A stretch of 64,000 bases of DNA from Smaragdicoccus niigatensis DSM 44881 = NBRC 103563 (GCF_000380645.1 NZ_AQXZ01000006.1:1-64000), one strand, 5' to 3'; shown: positions 52,977 through 63,424, numbered from the stretch's first letter. The notes: a model not told the origin generated them from the letters alone. Numbers and translations are program-made.

Positions 52977-54338
52977 ATGCTTATCGACGACCCACGCTTC
53001 CGCAGGGTTGTCGAAGCAGGTATCGCGCCGCTTCAGGCTGCCACTTTGGTGCGTCCGCGCCTGCGTCCGATGGCCATCGCGCTCGTCCTCTTCGGTGCCG
53101 CGTTCACCATCGGAATGCAGGTCCTCGCCGGTACGTACCACGTACGCGGCCCGTTCGTCGCCGTCGCGCAGGACCTGTTCTCGACTCCGCGATCGTCCGA
53201 GGTCTACTTCGCCGGCTTGGCGATTGCGCTCGTCGGAATGACCAATCGCGTGCGAGTTTTCGCCGTCGCCGCAGCGGTGCTGCTGCAGGTCGCCTTCGTA
53301 GCTGAGCGCTTGCTGCGGAATGCCCCTTTTGCCCTGGGTGACGGACCGCTGTATGTCCTGTTCGGGTTGGCTGGTCTCGCCGTCTTCTGGTGGAAGGGCG
53401 AGCAGCGTCAACGTGCGCTGAAGGCGTTGTCGATCGGGCTTGTCATTCCGCTGGCCACCAAGCTTGGGGACACCTGGCTGCTCGTTTCCGCCGCTGCGCT
53501 ACCCCGCGTTGACGATCAATATCTGCGCGTCGCAGACCACGCGCTCGGCAACCCGTCGTGGGTCGTCGGACAGGTTCTCGAGTTCCTCGGACCGGTGGCG
53601 TCGGGCATCGTGCACGTCGTCTACATCGAGCTTCCGGTGGCCGCGATGGCTGTCGCGGTGTACCAGTTGCTGCCGTATGCGAAGGGGATCGGTGCCTGGC
53701 CGCGTCATTACATCGTGCGCACGTTCGTGGTGATCGCGTTCATCGGCCCGCTGTTCTACATGATGTTCCCGGTCGTCGGTCCGGCTTACGCGTTCGGCCC
53801 CTTGGGCCACGGCTTCGCCTTGAACAACTCGTGGCCGTCGCAGGTGACGCCACCGTCGTTTGACGTGTTCTCGTTCGAGTTCGACAATTTCACCCCGCGT
53901 AACTGCATGCCGAGCCTGCATACCGCGTGGGCTCTCGCGATCTTCATCCACACGCGCCGCGGTCCGACGTGGTTGCGCTACGGCGGCACGTTCTGGCTCG
54001 TGGCAACCCTCACCGCCACGCTTGGCTTCGGTTACCACTACGGCGTCGACCTCATCGCCGGTGCAGTTCTCACGCTCACCATCGAAACCGCACTTCGCGA
54101 TCCGCAGCGGGGCTGGGATGCGGCTCGCATTCAGCTCGTCGCGCTCGGATCAGGACTGTTCGCGATCCTGCTGGTGAGCTACCGGTATCTGCCGCTGTAC
54201 TTTGCCGAGCACCCGTTCGTGTTCGGTCCGCTGCTGGTGGCGTCGGTCGCGGGCATGGGAACGATGTTCTACGGCCAGTTCTTCGCCGAAAGCGGCACGA
54301 AGGTGGCCGCTTTCGCCGGCCAACCGGTGCGGGGCTAG
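52977..54338 (+). CDS. PAP2/Ipt1-Aur1-like integral membrane protein
   Basis: 453 aa with about ten membrane helices. The phosphatase-like motifs are in the second half: NCMPSLHTAWALAIF (C2, with catalytic His) and GFGYHYGVDLIAGAVL (C3, His and Asp). The lack of an obvious KxxxxxxRP motif and the MPSLHTAW form fit the PAP2_3 group related to inositolphosphoryl transferases (Aur1/Ipt1). It would transfer or hydrolyse a lipid-linked phosphate at the outer face of the membrane. In this phylum it may act in phosphoinositide or lipoglycan synthesis, by inference. The ATG is at 52977. Confidence 0.8.
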   Translation: MLIDDPRFRRVVEAGIAPLQAATLVRPRLRPMAIALVLFGAAFTIGMQVLAGTYHVRGPFVAVAQDLFSTPRSSEVYFAGLAIALVGMTNRVRVFAVAAAVLLQVAFVAERLLRNAPFALGDGPLYVLFGLAGLAVFWWKGEQRQRALKALSIGLVIPLATKLGDTWLLVSAAALPRVDDQYLRVADHALGNPSWVVGQVLEFLGPVASGIVHVVYIELPVAAMAVAVYQLLPYAKGIGAWPRHYIVRTFVVIAFIGPLFYMMFPVVGPAYAFGPLGHGFALNNSWPSQVTPPSFDVFSFEFDNFTPRNCMPSLHTAWALAIFIHTRRGPTWLRYGGTFWLVATLTATLGFGYHYGVDLIAGAVLTLTIETALRDPQRGWDAARIQLVALGSGLFAILLVSYRYLPLYFAEHPFVFGPLLVASVAGMGTMFYGQFFAESGTKVAAFAGQPVRG

Positions 54339-54361
54339 AAACCGGCTCCGCGATGTGACCG

Positions 54362-54440
54362 GCGCAAACCGGCACGTCACAGCGGAGCAAAGTCATAGTT
54401 TCCTTTGCGGCGCTGCACGGGACCGAAGTGTGCCGGCTAG
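54362..54440. repeat. dispersed nested-hairpin element, copy B
   Basis: Nested stems CCGGCAC (54369-54375) with GTGCCGG (54430-54436), CAGCG (54380-54384) with CGCTG (54411-54415), and GCAAAG (54387-54392) with CTTTGC (54403-54408). The order GCGCAAACCGG, TCACAGC, GCAAAG, ATAGTT, CCTT, GCG, CTG, ACG, GACCG is shared with 45608-45680. It lies between two convergent genes, so it could serve as their terminator. Confidence 0.65.
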
Positions 54441-54449
54441 CCGAAAAAC

Positions 54450-56624
54450 CTAGGCCTGCCTCTCCCGCGCGTACGCCTCGAGAATGGCGATCTGTCCCGG
54501 GTCGAGTGACGGTCGAACGGTGTTCCTCGCGGCTGCCATATCCGCGGCGCTCACTTCGGCCGCATCGACACTGCGACGCATCGCCGCCAAGGCTGCCTCC
54601 CGCAGCAGAGCAGAGCAGTCCGCCGCTGAGTACCCCTCGAGGTCTCGGGCGATCGCTTGGAGGTCGACGTCCTTCGCGAGCGGTACGGACCGTGCGGCCG
54701 TCGACAGGATCGCCACCCGCGCGTCGGCGTCCGGCGGTGGCACGTAGACGAGTCGTTCGAGCCGCCCGGGACGCAGCAGCGCTGGGTCGATGATGTCCGG
54801 GCGGTTGGTCGCACCCACGACCACGACATCGCGCAGCGGTTCGACGCCGTCGAGTTCGGTGAGCAGAGCAGCGACGACGCGGTCTCCAACACCGGAGTCG
54901 ACGCTGCCGCCGCGTCGCGGGGCGAGTGCGTCGACCTCATCGAGGAACACGAGAGAGGGCGCGGAATCCCGAGCGCGAGCGAACAGTTCACGGACCGCAC
55001 GCTCGGAGGAACCGACCCATTTGTCCATGAGTTCGGCGCCCTTGACGACGTGCACGCTCAGTTGTCCGGTGCTCGCGAGGGCCCGGACGAGGAACGTCTT
55101 GCCGCAGCCGGGCGGTCCGTATAACAGGACGCCCCGCGGCGGATCGATGCCGAGGCGCGCGAACGAATCCGGATGCCGCAACGGCCAGAGGACCGCCTCG
55201 GTGAGCGCCTGCTTCGTCTCGACCATGTCGCCGACGTCGTCGAGGGCGACGGTACCGATCGCGAGTTCCTCGGTTCCGGAGCGGGACAACGGGCGGATGA
55301 CACCGAGCGCGCCGATGAGATCGGACTGGATGACCGCCGGGTCCTCGCGCGAGACGCGGGCTCGGGCGGCGGCCCGCAGTGACGCCTCGCGGCACAGCGC
55401 GGCAAGATCGGCGACGACGAATCCGGGTGTGCGCACGGCAATCTGATCGAGGGCGAGGTCTCGCGAGGGAACCTTGCGAAGGAGCAGCTCGAGCAGCGCT
55501 TTGCGGGTCTTCGCATCGGGCAGCGTGAGCGCGAGTTCGCGGTCGCAGAAATCCGGGTTGCGGAGACGGTTGTCGACGAGCTCGGGATGCGCGGTCGTGG
55601 CGATGAAGGCGACGCCTGGGGTTTCGATCGCGCGTTTGATCTCGCCCAGGATGATCGTCCCGACGGGCTCGGCCGTCGCCGGGAGGAGCGTGTCGATCTC
55701 GGTGATGAGCAGGACGCCCCCGGGGATGACATCGTCGACCGCGCGAGTGACGGCGCGAAGCCGTCCCTCCGCTTCGAGGGCGCCGATCGATGGACCGTCG
55801 AGGCTCGAGACGACTCGATTCGCGAGCACCGCCCGCGCCATCGTCGACTTGCCGCCACCGGCGGGCCCGGAGATGAGCACGCCAAGCCGCGGCGAGGCAC
55901 CGAGAACCTTGAGAAGACCCGGTTCGTCGAGAGCGAGGCTGAGCCACTCGGTGAGCTTCGCAGCCTGCGGGTGCGAGCCGGGCAGCTCATCGGCGGAGAC
56001 CGCCGGAAGTGCCTCATCGGGCTTCTGCCGCTTGACCATCCGCACGCTGCGCAGCGGGGTGACCTTGCCCGTGGCGGACCAGGACACGGCGGTGTTCGGC
56101 TGGATGCTCACCGGTCCGTCGCCCGGATCGACCGAGGTGACCGTCAATAGTTCGGAGGTCCAGGCGATGCCGAACGTCTGGGACAGTGTGCGGGTCGTCG
56201 TACTTGTGCTGGTGCCCGGACCGAGGTCCCGCGGCAGCAGCGACACCGCATCTCCGACGCTCACGACCTTGCCGAGCAAGGCTTGACGGAGCGTTGCCGT
56301 GTTGATCGAGGTGGTGGCCAGCGACGAACCGGATACGCACACCTGGCGGCCACCGAAGACGGTCACCGGTGCCACGACGACGGTTCCCGAGTCACTGATC
56401 CCGGCATTGGACAGCGTGACGTCGTCCATGAGGATCGTGCCCGTCGGCGTGCCGAGCGGGGCGATTCCGGCGACGGCCGCAGTCACCCGCGAGCCGGTGA
56501 GGGCGATCCCATCCCATTCGCGCAGACCGAGGGCCGTGAGGGCCTCGGGATGGAGCCGCACCACTCCGCGACGCGTGTCTGCAGCTGAGGTGTTGAGGCG
56601 CGCAGTCAGGGTGAGTTCGGGCAT
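54450..56624 (-). CDS. CDC48/p97-like double AAA+ ATPase
   Basis: 724 aa. An N-terminal double-psi barrel-like region (LTLTARLNTSAADTRRGVVRLHPEALTALGLREWDGIALTG) resembles the Cdc48 N-domain. AAA-1 has Walker A GPAGGGKST near residue 252 but reads LLITEIDTLLP at Walker B, where the usual Asp before Glu is Thr. AAA-2 is canonical: GPPGCGKT near residue 503, FLDEVDALAP, ATNRPDIIDPALLRPGRLE. It is the counterpart of Rv0435c, thought to remodel proteins. It lies 12 nt after pssA on the same strand, so it is probably co-transcribed with psd and pssA. Confidence 0.9.
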   Translation of the reverse strand: MPELTLTARLNTSAADTRRGVVRLHPEALTALGLREWDGIALTGSRVTAAVAGIAPLGTPTGTILMDDVTLSNAGISDSGTVVVAPVTVFGGRQVCVSGSSLATTSINTATLRQALLGKVVSVGDAVSLLPRDLGPGTSTSTTTRTLSQTFGIAWTSELLTVTSVDPGDGPVSIQPNTAVSWSATGKVTPLRSVRMVKRQKPDEALPAVSADELPGSHPQAAKLTEWLSLALDEPGLLKVLGASPRLGVLISGPAGGGKSTMARAVLANRVVSSLDGPSIGALEAEGRLRAVTRAVDDVIPGGVLLITEIDTLLPATAEPVGTIILGEIKRAIETPGVAFIATTAHPELVDNRLRNPDFCDRELALTLPDAKTRKALLELLLRKVPSRDLALDQIAVRTPGFVVADLAALCREASLRAAARARVSREDPAVIQSDLIGALGVIRPLSRSGTEELAIGTVALDDVGDMVETKQALTEAVLWPLRHPDSFARLGIDPPRGVLLYGPPGCGKTFLVRALASTGQLSVHVVKGAELMDKWVGSSERAVRELFARARDSAPSLVFLDEVDALAPRRGGSVDSGVGDRVVAALLTELDGVEPLRDVVVVGATNRPDIIDPALLRPGRLERLVYVPPPDADARVAILSTAARSVPLAKDVDLQAIARDLEGYSAADCSALLREAALAAMRRSVDAAEVSAADMAAARNTVRPSLDPGQIAILEAYARERQA

Positions 56625-56636
56625 CCAGTGACTCGT

Positions 56637-57530
56637 CTACCGCCGACGTGCTGAGTGGTTCGCCTTGGACGGACCACTTGGGCGTCGCAGGCCCAGGCGG
56701 CTGGCGCCCCGCGACGGCGACGAGCGACGGATCGCCCGGCGTTCGGCGGGCTTGCGGTCCCAGATCTCCGGCCGCGCCGCGACCCAGCGCTGCGAGCGGA
56801 TCGCGAACGGGATGTGCAGAAGGTAGATCCCCACCAGGATCAGCAGCAGGATGCGCGGGTAGGTTACGAGCGCGCCCGCGGCGATGACCACCAGCACGAG
56901 AAGAATCACGGCCAGACGCGGCGGCACGTTGATCGACTTCATCGCCAAGGTCGGAATCCGGCTGACGATCAAGGCCGCCGAGAACAACGTCCAGATGGCG
57001 ACCAGCGGGAAGTTCGTCCACCAGCCCTCGCCCCACTGGGCGAACGCGACAACGGGAACCAACGTCATCAGAGCACCGGCCGGCGCGGGTACGCCGACGA
57101 AGTAGTCCTTCGTGTAGCTCGGTTGGTTCGCGTCGTCCATCAGCGTGTTGAAGCGCGCGAGGCGCAGCACGATGCTCACGGTGTAGATGAGCGCGATGAT
57201 CCAGCCGAATCGGTTTCCGTTGAGGAGTAACGAGTACAGGATCAACCCGGGTGCGACGCCGAACGAGATCGCGTCGGACAGCGAGTCGAGCTCGGCGCCC
57301 ATCTTGCTCGTCGCGTCGAGCAGGCGCGCGACCCGGCCGTCGAGTGCGTCGAAGATCGCGGCCGCACCGATCAGAAGCAGCGCGATGTCGGTCTCGCGAT
57401 CGAGCGCGAACTTGATTGCCGAGAGCCCGGAGGACAAGGCGAGGATGGTGATGACGCTGGGCAACAAACGGACCGGCCGCGAGTGCTTCCGTGCCCGGTG
57501 GCCGACTGTGCTTCCCGATGCCGCGTTCAT
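56637..57530 (-). CDS. pssA: CDP-diacylglycerol-serine O-phosphatidyltransferase
   Basis: 297 aa. The CDP-alcohol phosphotransferase motif is complete: DALDGRVARLLDATSKMGAELDSLSD (DxxDG..AR...G..xD...D) in the first third, with about eight membrane helices. It makes phosphatidylserine, which Psd then decarboxylates. A Lys/Arg/Pro-rich tail of about 45 residues (RRAIRRSSPSRGASRLGLRRPSGPSKANHSARRR) is longer than in many relatives. Its ATG overlaps the psd stop by one base (TGATG). Confidence 0.93.
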   Translation of the reverse strand: MNAASGSTVGHRARKHSRPVRLLPSVITILALSSGLSAIKFALDRETDIALLLIGAAAIFDALDGRVARLLDATSKMGAELDSLSDAISFGVAPGLILYSLLLNGNRFGWIIALIYTVSIVLRLARFNTLMDDANQPSYTKDYFVGVPAPAGALMTLVPVVAFAQWGEGWWTNFPLVAIWTLFSAALIVSRIPTLAMKSINVPPRLAVILLVLVVIAAGALVTYPRILLLILVGIYLLHIPFAIRSQRWVAARPEIWDRKPAERRAIRRSSPSRGASRLGLRRPSGPSKANHSARRR

Positions 57531-58255
57531 CAGCGCGCGCTTTCCGGCAGCTCGGCGAGGATCGTCTCCGCGCCGACTGCCCGCTGCCCGACCTCGACGA
57601 GGAGCTTGGAGCCCTGCGGCAAGAAGGTGTCGACCCGCGAGCCGAAGCGAATGAGGCCGTAGGTCTGACCGCGCTGCAGTTGGTCACCCACTCCGGCGTG
57701 GCACACGATCCGGCGCGCGATGAGGCCGGCGATCTGAACCACGATGACCCGCTGGTCGCCGTAGGTCGCGAGAACCATCGTGTTCCGCTCGTTGTGGTCG
57801 CTGGCCTCCGCGAGATCGGCCGACATGAATTTGCCCGGCTGGTGGATCACCGCGTGCACGGTGCCCTCGACGGGAGCGCGCTGGACGTGGACATCGAGCA
57901 CCGACAGGAAGATGCTCACGCGGGGCAACGGAGCGTCGCCGAGTCCGAGTTCGGCTGGCGGTGCGGCTTCGTCGACGAGCGTGATGGTGCCGTCCGCGGG
58001 TGCTACGGCAACGCCCGGACGCGTCGGCGGGACGCGATTGGGGTGCCGGAAGAAGGCGGCGCACGCGAGGGCGGTGAGCTGTCCGGTGCGGCGAATAATG
58101 GTGTGCCTGCGGCCGAGTGCGGCGATCGCGAGCGGACCGAGAACGAACGGTGCGCCGTCTGGGTGAATCGGCGGAACCGACGTCTTGACCAGTTCGACCA
58201 TGTGGCCGATCGGGGACTTCTCGGGAGTTCCCTCCGGGTAGGGGCGGCGTGCCAC
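57530..58255 (-). CDS. psd: phosphatidylserine decarboxylase, short form
   Basis: 241 aa, the small (non-mitochondrial-type) family. [57 protein letters not shown] and the self-cleavage site [11 protein letters not shown], where Ser of GS becomes the pyruvoyl group, are intact. It converts phosphatidylserine to phosphatidylethanolamine. The start is GTG 58255. It is first in the operon psd-pssA-AAA ATPase. Three short palindromes lie in the divergent promoter gap. Confidence 0.93.
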   Translation of the reverse strand: MARRPYPEGTPEKSPIGHMVELVKTSVPPIHPDGAPFVLGPLAIAALGRRHTIIRRTGQLTALACAAFFRHPNRVPPTRPGVAVAPADGTITLVDEAAPPAELGLGDAPLPRVSIFLSVLDVHVQRAPVEGTVHAVIHQPGKFMSADLAEASDHNERNTMVLATYGDQRVIVVQIAGLIARRIVCHAGVGDQLQRGQTYGLIRFGSRVDTFLPQGSKLLVEVGQRAVGAETILAELPESAR

Positions 58256-58280
58256 AGATTCCTCTTTGGTTCTTAGTCGT

Positions 58281-58358
58281 TGCTCAGCGATCGCTCACTG
58301 AGCAGTCGAAACACGTTTCGCGCAGGGGCGCGTTCGAGTAACAAGGTTAACGTTAACC
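58281..58358. promoter_or_regulatory. stacked palindromes between psd and the FabH-like gene
   Basis: The 296-nt divergent gap holds three inverted repeats close together: TGCTCAG/CTGAGCA (58281-58304, 10-nt loop), CGAAAC-AC-GTTTCG (58307-58320) and the perfect 14-mer GGTTAACGTTAACC (58345-58358). Such clustering suggests operators for one or more regulators of lipid synthesis. The remaining stretch to 58551 shows no clear signal except GGAG before the ATG at 58552. Confidence 0.5.
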
Positions 58359-58551
58359 GTCAGGCGCTTCGACTGTTCGGTAATCCCTGCGGCGGTAGCG
58401 CATTTGGGCGGCGGGAGTGTCTCCCTTGACGAGGAAATAGGGTCCCGTAACCTGAGCTTGACTCAATTTTACGAACCGTGACGTGGTTCGATTCCCTCGG
58501 GTGGGTATCGACAGTTTCTCCGCGTCACGTCGCACCTTTGGAGATGACACC

Positions 58552-59592
58552 ATGCCCGCAAGCATTGGGAGCCCGTCGGGGATCTCGCACGTCGCAATGA
58601 TGGGTATCGGCGCATACCGTCCGGTCCGGGTCGTCCCGAACGCCGAGATCATCGAGGCAATCGACTCCAGCGACGAGTGGATTCAGACCCGTTCCGGTAT
58701 TCGTTCTCGCCGCTTTGCGGGCGAGGGCGAGACGGTCATCACCATGGCCACCGCAGCTTCCGAGCAGGCCATCCGCTCAGCGGGAATCGACGCCGCGCAG
58801 ATCGATTGTGTGATCAACGCGACGTCCACGAATTTCCAGCAGACCCCGCCCGCGGCGCCGCAGATCGCCTCGGCGCTTGGCATCACCGGGACGGCCGCGT
58901 TTGATCTCGGCGCCGGATGTTCGGGCTTCTGTTACGCGCTCCAGGTCGCCGCCGACATGATCCGCGGCGGCAGTGCCCGTCACGTGCTGGTGATCGGTGC
59001 GGAGAAGCTGAGCCCGACCGTGAATCCGCGCGACCGCGGCACTGCCTTCATCTTCGGTGACGGCGCCGGAGCGGTGATCGTCGGTCCGTCGGACGAAGAG
59101 GGCATCGGTCCCGTCACCTGGGGTTCGGACGGCGAACTCGGCCGCGCGATCGGCCAGACCAAGAACACGCTCGACTACATCAACGAGGTCGAGGCCAACG
59201 AGTTGACCGGTGCGAAGACCGAGCGTCCCTACCTCGCGATGGAAGGCACGATGGTCTTCCGTTGGGCCGCTTCGACTCTCGAGAAGGCACTGCGCGACGC
59301 CGTCGACAAGGCGGGCCTGTCCATGCAGGACATCGAGGCGCTCATCCCGCACCAGGCCAATGGCCGAATCACCGACGTGATGGCCAAGCACCTCAAGCTG
59401 TCGGAGAACTGCGCGATCGCGCGTGACATCGAGGAGACCGGCAACACGTCGGCCGCTTCGATTCCGCTGGCCATGGAACAACTGCTGTCCAGTGGTGCCG
59501 CGAAGCCGGGTGCGACCGCGCTGCTGCTCGCCTTCGGTGCGGGTCTCACGTGGGCCGGCCAGGTTGTGAAACTCCCGAAGATCGTCGCCTGA
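58552..59592 (+). CDS. beta-ketoacyl-ACP synthase III-like protein
   Basis: 346 aa. The KAS III triad is complete: Cys about 123 in GAGCSGFCYAL, His in PHQANGRI and Asn in GNTSAASIPLAM; SDEWIQTRSGIRSRRFA and FIFGDGAGAVIVG are family motifs. It condenses an acyl-CoA primer with malonyl-ACP and so links fatty acid synthase products to elongation. Location beside psd/pssA differs from M. tuberculosis fabH (Rv0533c), so it may be a second, specialised copy. ATG 58552 has GGAG 8 nt upstream. Confidence 0.9.
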   Translation: MPASIGSPSGISHVAMMGIGAYRPVRVVPNAEIIEAIDSSDEWIQTRSGIRSRRFAGEGETVITMATAASEQAIRSAGIDAAQIDCVINATSTNFQQTPPAAPQIASALGITGTAAFDLGAGCSGFCYALQVAADMIRGGSARHVLVIGAEKLSPTVNPRDRGTAFIFGDGAGAVIVGPSDEEGIGPVTWGSDGELGRAIGQTKNTLDYINEVEANELTGAKTERPYLAMEGTMVFRWAASTLEKALRDAVDKAGLSMQDIEALIPHQANGRITDVMAKHLKLSENCAIARDIEETGNTSAASIPLAMEQLLSSGAAKPGATALLLAFGAGLTWAGQVVKLPKIVA

Positions 59593-59681
59593 GGGGTCTG
59601 CGCGCCTTCACCTGTTCGTAACTCTAGAGGTGGACGATAGGTAGAGGGTCGCCACCGACGGGCAGTCATGGGAGGTTCGGC

Positions 59682-59840
59682 GTGGATCTGAACGGATTTT
59701 TGCGTCGTCATTTGAGTGAGGCAGTGCCATTGTCGAAGCTGCAATGGGTCGATGAGACTCCGGACAGCTGGTCGAGTGAGCAGCTCGAACGACTTGTGAC
59801 ACCGCGCGAAATCGAACTGGTTCGCCTCGGCCGTAGTTAG
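59682..59840 (+). CDS. 52-aa acidic/leucine-rich small protein
   Basis: A short frame starts at GTG 59682 after a strong GGGAGG and stops at TAG 59838. The protein reads MDLNGFLRRHLSEAVPLSK, LQWVDETPDSWSSEQLERL, VTPREIELVRLGRS. It is helical and amphipathic in pattern, with no signal peptide or Cys. The good ribosome site, codon use like its neighbours and stop well clear of the convergent gene favour a real gene. No family recognised. It stands 89 nt after the FabH-like gene. Confidence 0.6.
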   Translation: MDLNGFLRRHLSEAVPLSKLQWVDETPDSWSSEQLERLVTPREIELVRLGRS

Positions 59841-59889
59841 GTCGGGGCGTTCCGCCTTTTCCGGGACCCACTATCGCTTAGCGGCCGTC

Positions 59890-61017
59890 CTAAGACACTG
59901 GACGTACTCGCAGAATCTGATCGTCACCGCCGTTGTCGGTGGTGACGAGGAGCGAGCCGTCGGGCTGACTTTGCACGGTTCGGATGCGGCCGTAGGTGCC
60001 GTTGAGTTCGGGCAACTGAGTGACTGCCGTGACGGACTTCCCGTCCGTGGACAGTTTCAACAGGCGGATTTGCTGGCCCTTCAAGGCAGCGACGGCGATC
60101 GCGCCGGACCAGTTTCCCCACTCCGTGCCGAGAAAGGTCAGTGCGCATATGGCGATCGTCGAGGCGCCCGAACTCCACACCGCGGGAATTGCTCCGGGGA
60201 CGCGGTCGGGGTCGGTCATCGGCACTGATTCGTCGTACCAATCGCCGCTGCGGTCGGGTTTCCAGCCGTAATTGCCGCCCGGGACGATGCGGTTGACCTC
60301 GTCGTCGACGTCCGGCCCGTGCTCGGCGGTGTAGATCGTTCCCGTCTTGGGTTGGACGGCGAGGCCTTGAATGTTGCGGTGACCGAGTGTGAACACCAGG
60401 CTATTCGGGAGGGGATTGCCCTCCGCGGGCGCACCGGTTCGGGAATCGACCCGGAGGACTTTTCCGCCCAGGGAGTTCGGGTCCTGCGAAACCTTCGGTT
60501 GCGCGGAGTCACCGGTCCCGATGAGCAGGGTGTCCGAGTCTTCAAGTATTAGCCGACAGCCGCCGTGACGTCCCGTTCGCGAGGGGAGCCCGGAAATGAG
60601 TACCCCGGTCCGTTCGAGACGCTGCCAGTCGGTGCTGACTCGCCAGGTGACGACCCGGACGTCCTGCTGGACGCCGTGCGTGTAGCCCTGGCAGCTGAAC
60701 AGTTCTCGCGATGTGTCGAAGTCGGCCGCGAAAGCCAGGCCCATCAGCCCGGTTTCGCCCCGCGCGAACAAATCCGAGAGGTCGGCATCGATCGGTTGCG
60801 GTTCGGTGACACCAGGGCGCAATGCCACGAACCGGCCGCTACGCTCGCCAGTCAGGATGGTTCCGTCGGGCGCGACCGCGACGTCCCACGGGTGGTCGAG
60901 ACCATCTGCCAGCGTCGTGATGTCGAGCTTGGGAAGGTCTGCCGCGGGTTCCGGGCCGGCGGACCCGCAAGCGGCGAGCACGAGCATTGCGGCGGTCGCC
61001 GCAACGTGAGCCCTCAT
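59890..61017 (-). CDS. PQQ-dependent sugar dehydrogenase-like lipoprotein (GSDH family)
   Basis: 375 aa. Lipobox LVLAAC-GS near residue 17, so it is anchored outside. The glucose/sorbosone dehydrogenase propeller is clear: LDHPWDVAVAPDGTILTGERSG, ETGLMGLAFAADF, GHRNIQGLAVQPKTGTIYTAEHGPDVDDEVNRIVPGGNYGWKPD and TVQSQPDGSLLVTTDNGGDDQILRV. The catalytic His is in GGCRLILEDSDTLLIGTGD/GHRNIQ-type strands and Ca/PQQ contacts are partly visible. It may oxidise aldoses outside the membrane. Related actinobacterial proteins may not all bind PQQ. ATG 61017. Confidence 0.85.
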   Translation of the reverse strand: MRAHVAATAAMLVLAACGSAGPEPAADLPKLDITTLADGLDHPWDVAVAPDGTILTGERSGRFVALRPGVTEPQPIDADLSDLFARGETGLMGLAFAADFDTSRELFSCQGYTHGVQQDVRVVTWRVSTDWQRLERTGVLISGLPSRTGRHGGCRLILEDSDTLLIGTGDSAQPKVSQDPNSLGGKVLRVDSRTGAPAEGNPLPNSLVFTLGHRNIQGLAVQPKTGTIYTAEHGPDVDDEVNRIVPGGNYGWKPDRSGDWYDESVPMTDPDRVPGAIPAVWSSGASTIAICALTFLGTEWGNWSGAIAVAALKGQQIRLLKLSTDGKSVTAVTQLPELNGTYGRIRTVQSQPDGSLLVTTDNGGDDQILRVRPVS

Positions 61018-61062
61018 TGGTCCGAGAGTAGACGCGAGACGGTTCGCACGGTTGGAATCAAC

Positions 61063-61090
61063 CTTGCACTCGACCGACCCGAGTGCCAAG
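61063..61090. promoter_or_regulatory. CIRCE operator 1 (HrcA site)
   Basis: GCACTC (61066-61071), 9-nt spacer, GAGTGC (61081-61086), extended by TT and CCAA, is the CIRCE inverted repeat bound by the HrcA repressor, which controls groEL genes in actinobacteria. Confidence 0.88.
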
Positions 61091-61096
61091 ATGGCT

Positions 61097-61123
61097 TTGG
61101 CACTCGCTACACTCGAGTGCTAG
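61097..61123. promoter_or_regulatory. CIRCE operator 2 (HrcA site)
   Basis: TTGGCACTC (61097-61105), 9-nt spacer GCTACACTC, GAGTGCTAG (61115-61123) is the better CIRCE match of the pair. It includes a likely -10 TACACT at 61109-61114, so bound HrcA would block RNA polymerase directly. Confidence 0.92.
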
Positions 61124-61210
61124 GTCGGGACGGTGAGGCTGCCTATCAGTCGTCCGTCGCGGGCACCGAGCCTGGCCATCGCACACAGTCAATGCCTCAT
61201 GGAGGAATAA

Positions 61211-62836
<1,626 letters not shown>

Positions 62837-62851
62837 GTCCACCTCACCAAC

Positions 62852-62890
62852 AAAGCCGGGCGGTTCGCTAATGCGAGCCGCCCGGTTTTT
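62852..62890 (+). terminator. intrinsic terminator after groEL
   Basis: CCGGGCGGTTCGC (62856-62868) pairs with GCGAGCCGCCCGG (62873-62885) over 13 positions with one G-T pair, loop TAAT, followed by TTTTT. It ends groEL transcription 20 nt after the stop. Confidence 0.93.
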
Positions 62891-62963
62891 GGTTGTTCAT
62901 CGGGTTTGCTCGGAGACCGCTACGCTTGCCGGGTCCGTCCGTTTTGTGAATTTCAGGAGTGCA

Positions 62964-63353
62964 ATGTCAAAGCGCGTTGTTGTGAAATCTGTTGTGGCAG
63001 CGGTCGCGGCCGCAGCCGCGGTGACAATGGCAGCGCCACCGGCAAGCGCACAGCTAACCTCGTACAGCCTTTATTTCGGCCCCACCCAAGACGCTGCGCA
63101 TCTGCAGATCTCTTACACCGTCACCACCAACAAGCCGCCGGTGACGTGCAAGTGGTCCGCAAAGGACCTGGATCAGTTCGGGAACGTCAAAGCGGGCGCT
63201 CGGGTCTACAACTCGACGGCCCCCGCTTCGTTCAGCATCACCCTAGGACCGTATGAATTCGGGCACCGCGTGCAGGTCAACATGGCCTGTCGTGACGGCA
63301 GCGGAGATTCTGCCGTGAACGATGGGCTATTCACGTCGGGTGCACCCATCTAG
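62964..63353 (+). CDS. small secreted protein
   Basis: 129 aa. ATG 62964 follows AGGAG by 5 nt. Signal peptide MSKRVVVKSVVAAVAAAAAVTMAAPPASA, cut before Q. The mature chain of about 100 residues (LTSYSLYFGPTQDAAHLQISYTVTTNKPPVTCKWSAKDLDQFGNVKAG...VQVNMACRDGSGDS) has two Cys and alternating beta-strand pattern like an immunoglobulin-type beta sandwich. No family recognised. It is separated from groEL by that gene's terminator and must have its own promoter. Confidence 0.7.
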   Translation: MSKRVVVKSVVAAVAAAAAVTMAAPPASAQLTSYSLYFGPTQDAAHLQISYTVTTNKPPVTCKWSAKDLDQFGNVKAGARVYNSTAPASFSITLGPYEFGHRVQVNMACRDGSGDSAVNDGLFTSGAPI

Positions 63354-63360
63354 GCCGCCA

Positions 63361-63408
63361 CAGCAAGAAGAGGCCGGTCCCTGTTCCAACAGGGCCGGCC
63401 TCTTGCTG
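63361..63408. terminator. bidirectional hairpin terminator
   Basis: CAGCAAGA, AGAGGCCGG and CCCTG on the left pair with CAGGG, CGGCCTCT and TTGCTG on the right around TTCCAA, a stem of over 15 bp with small bulges. It lies between two convergent small secreted-protein genes. Confidence 0.8.
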
Positions 63409-63424
63409 TTCGTCCATTGTGGAT

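Noticed and set aside
61063-61123. HAIR (HspR) element before groEL
   Set aside because: Both repeats have the GCACTC-N9-GAGTGC form of CIRCE, not the CTTGAGT-N7-ACTCAAG form of HAIR.
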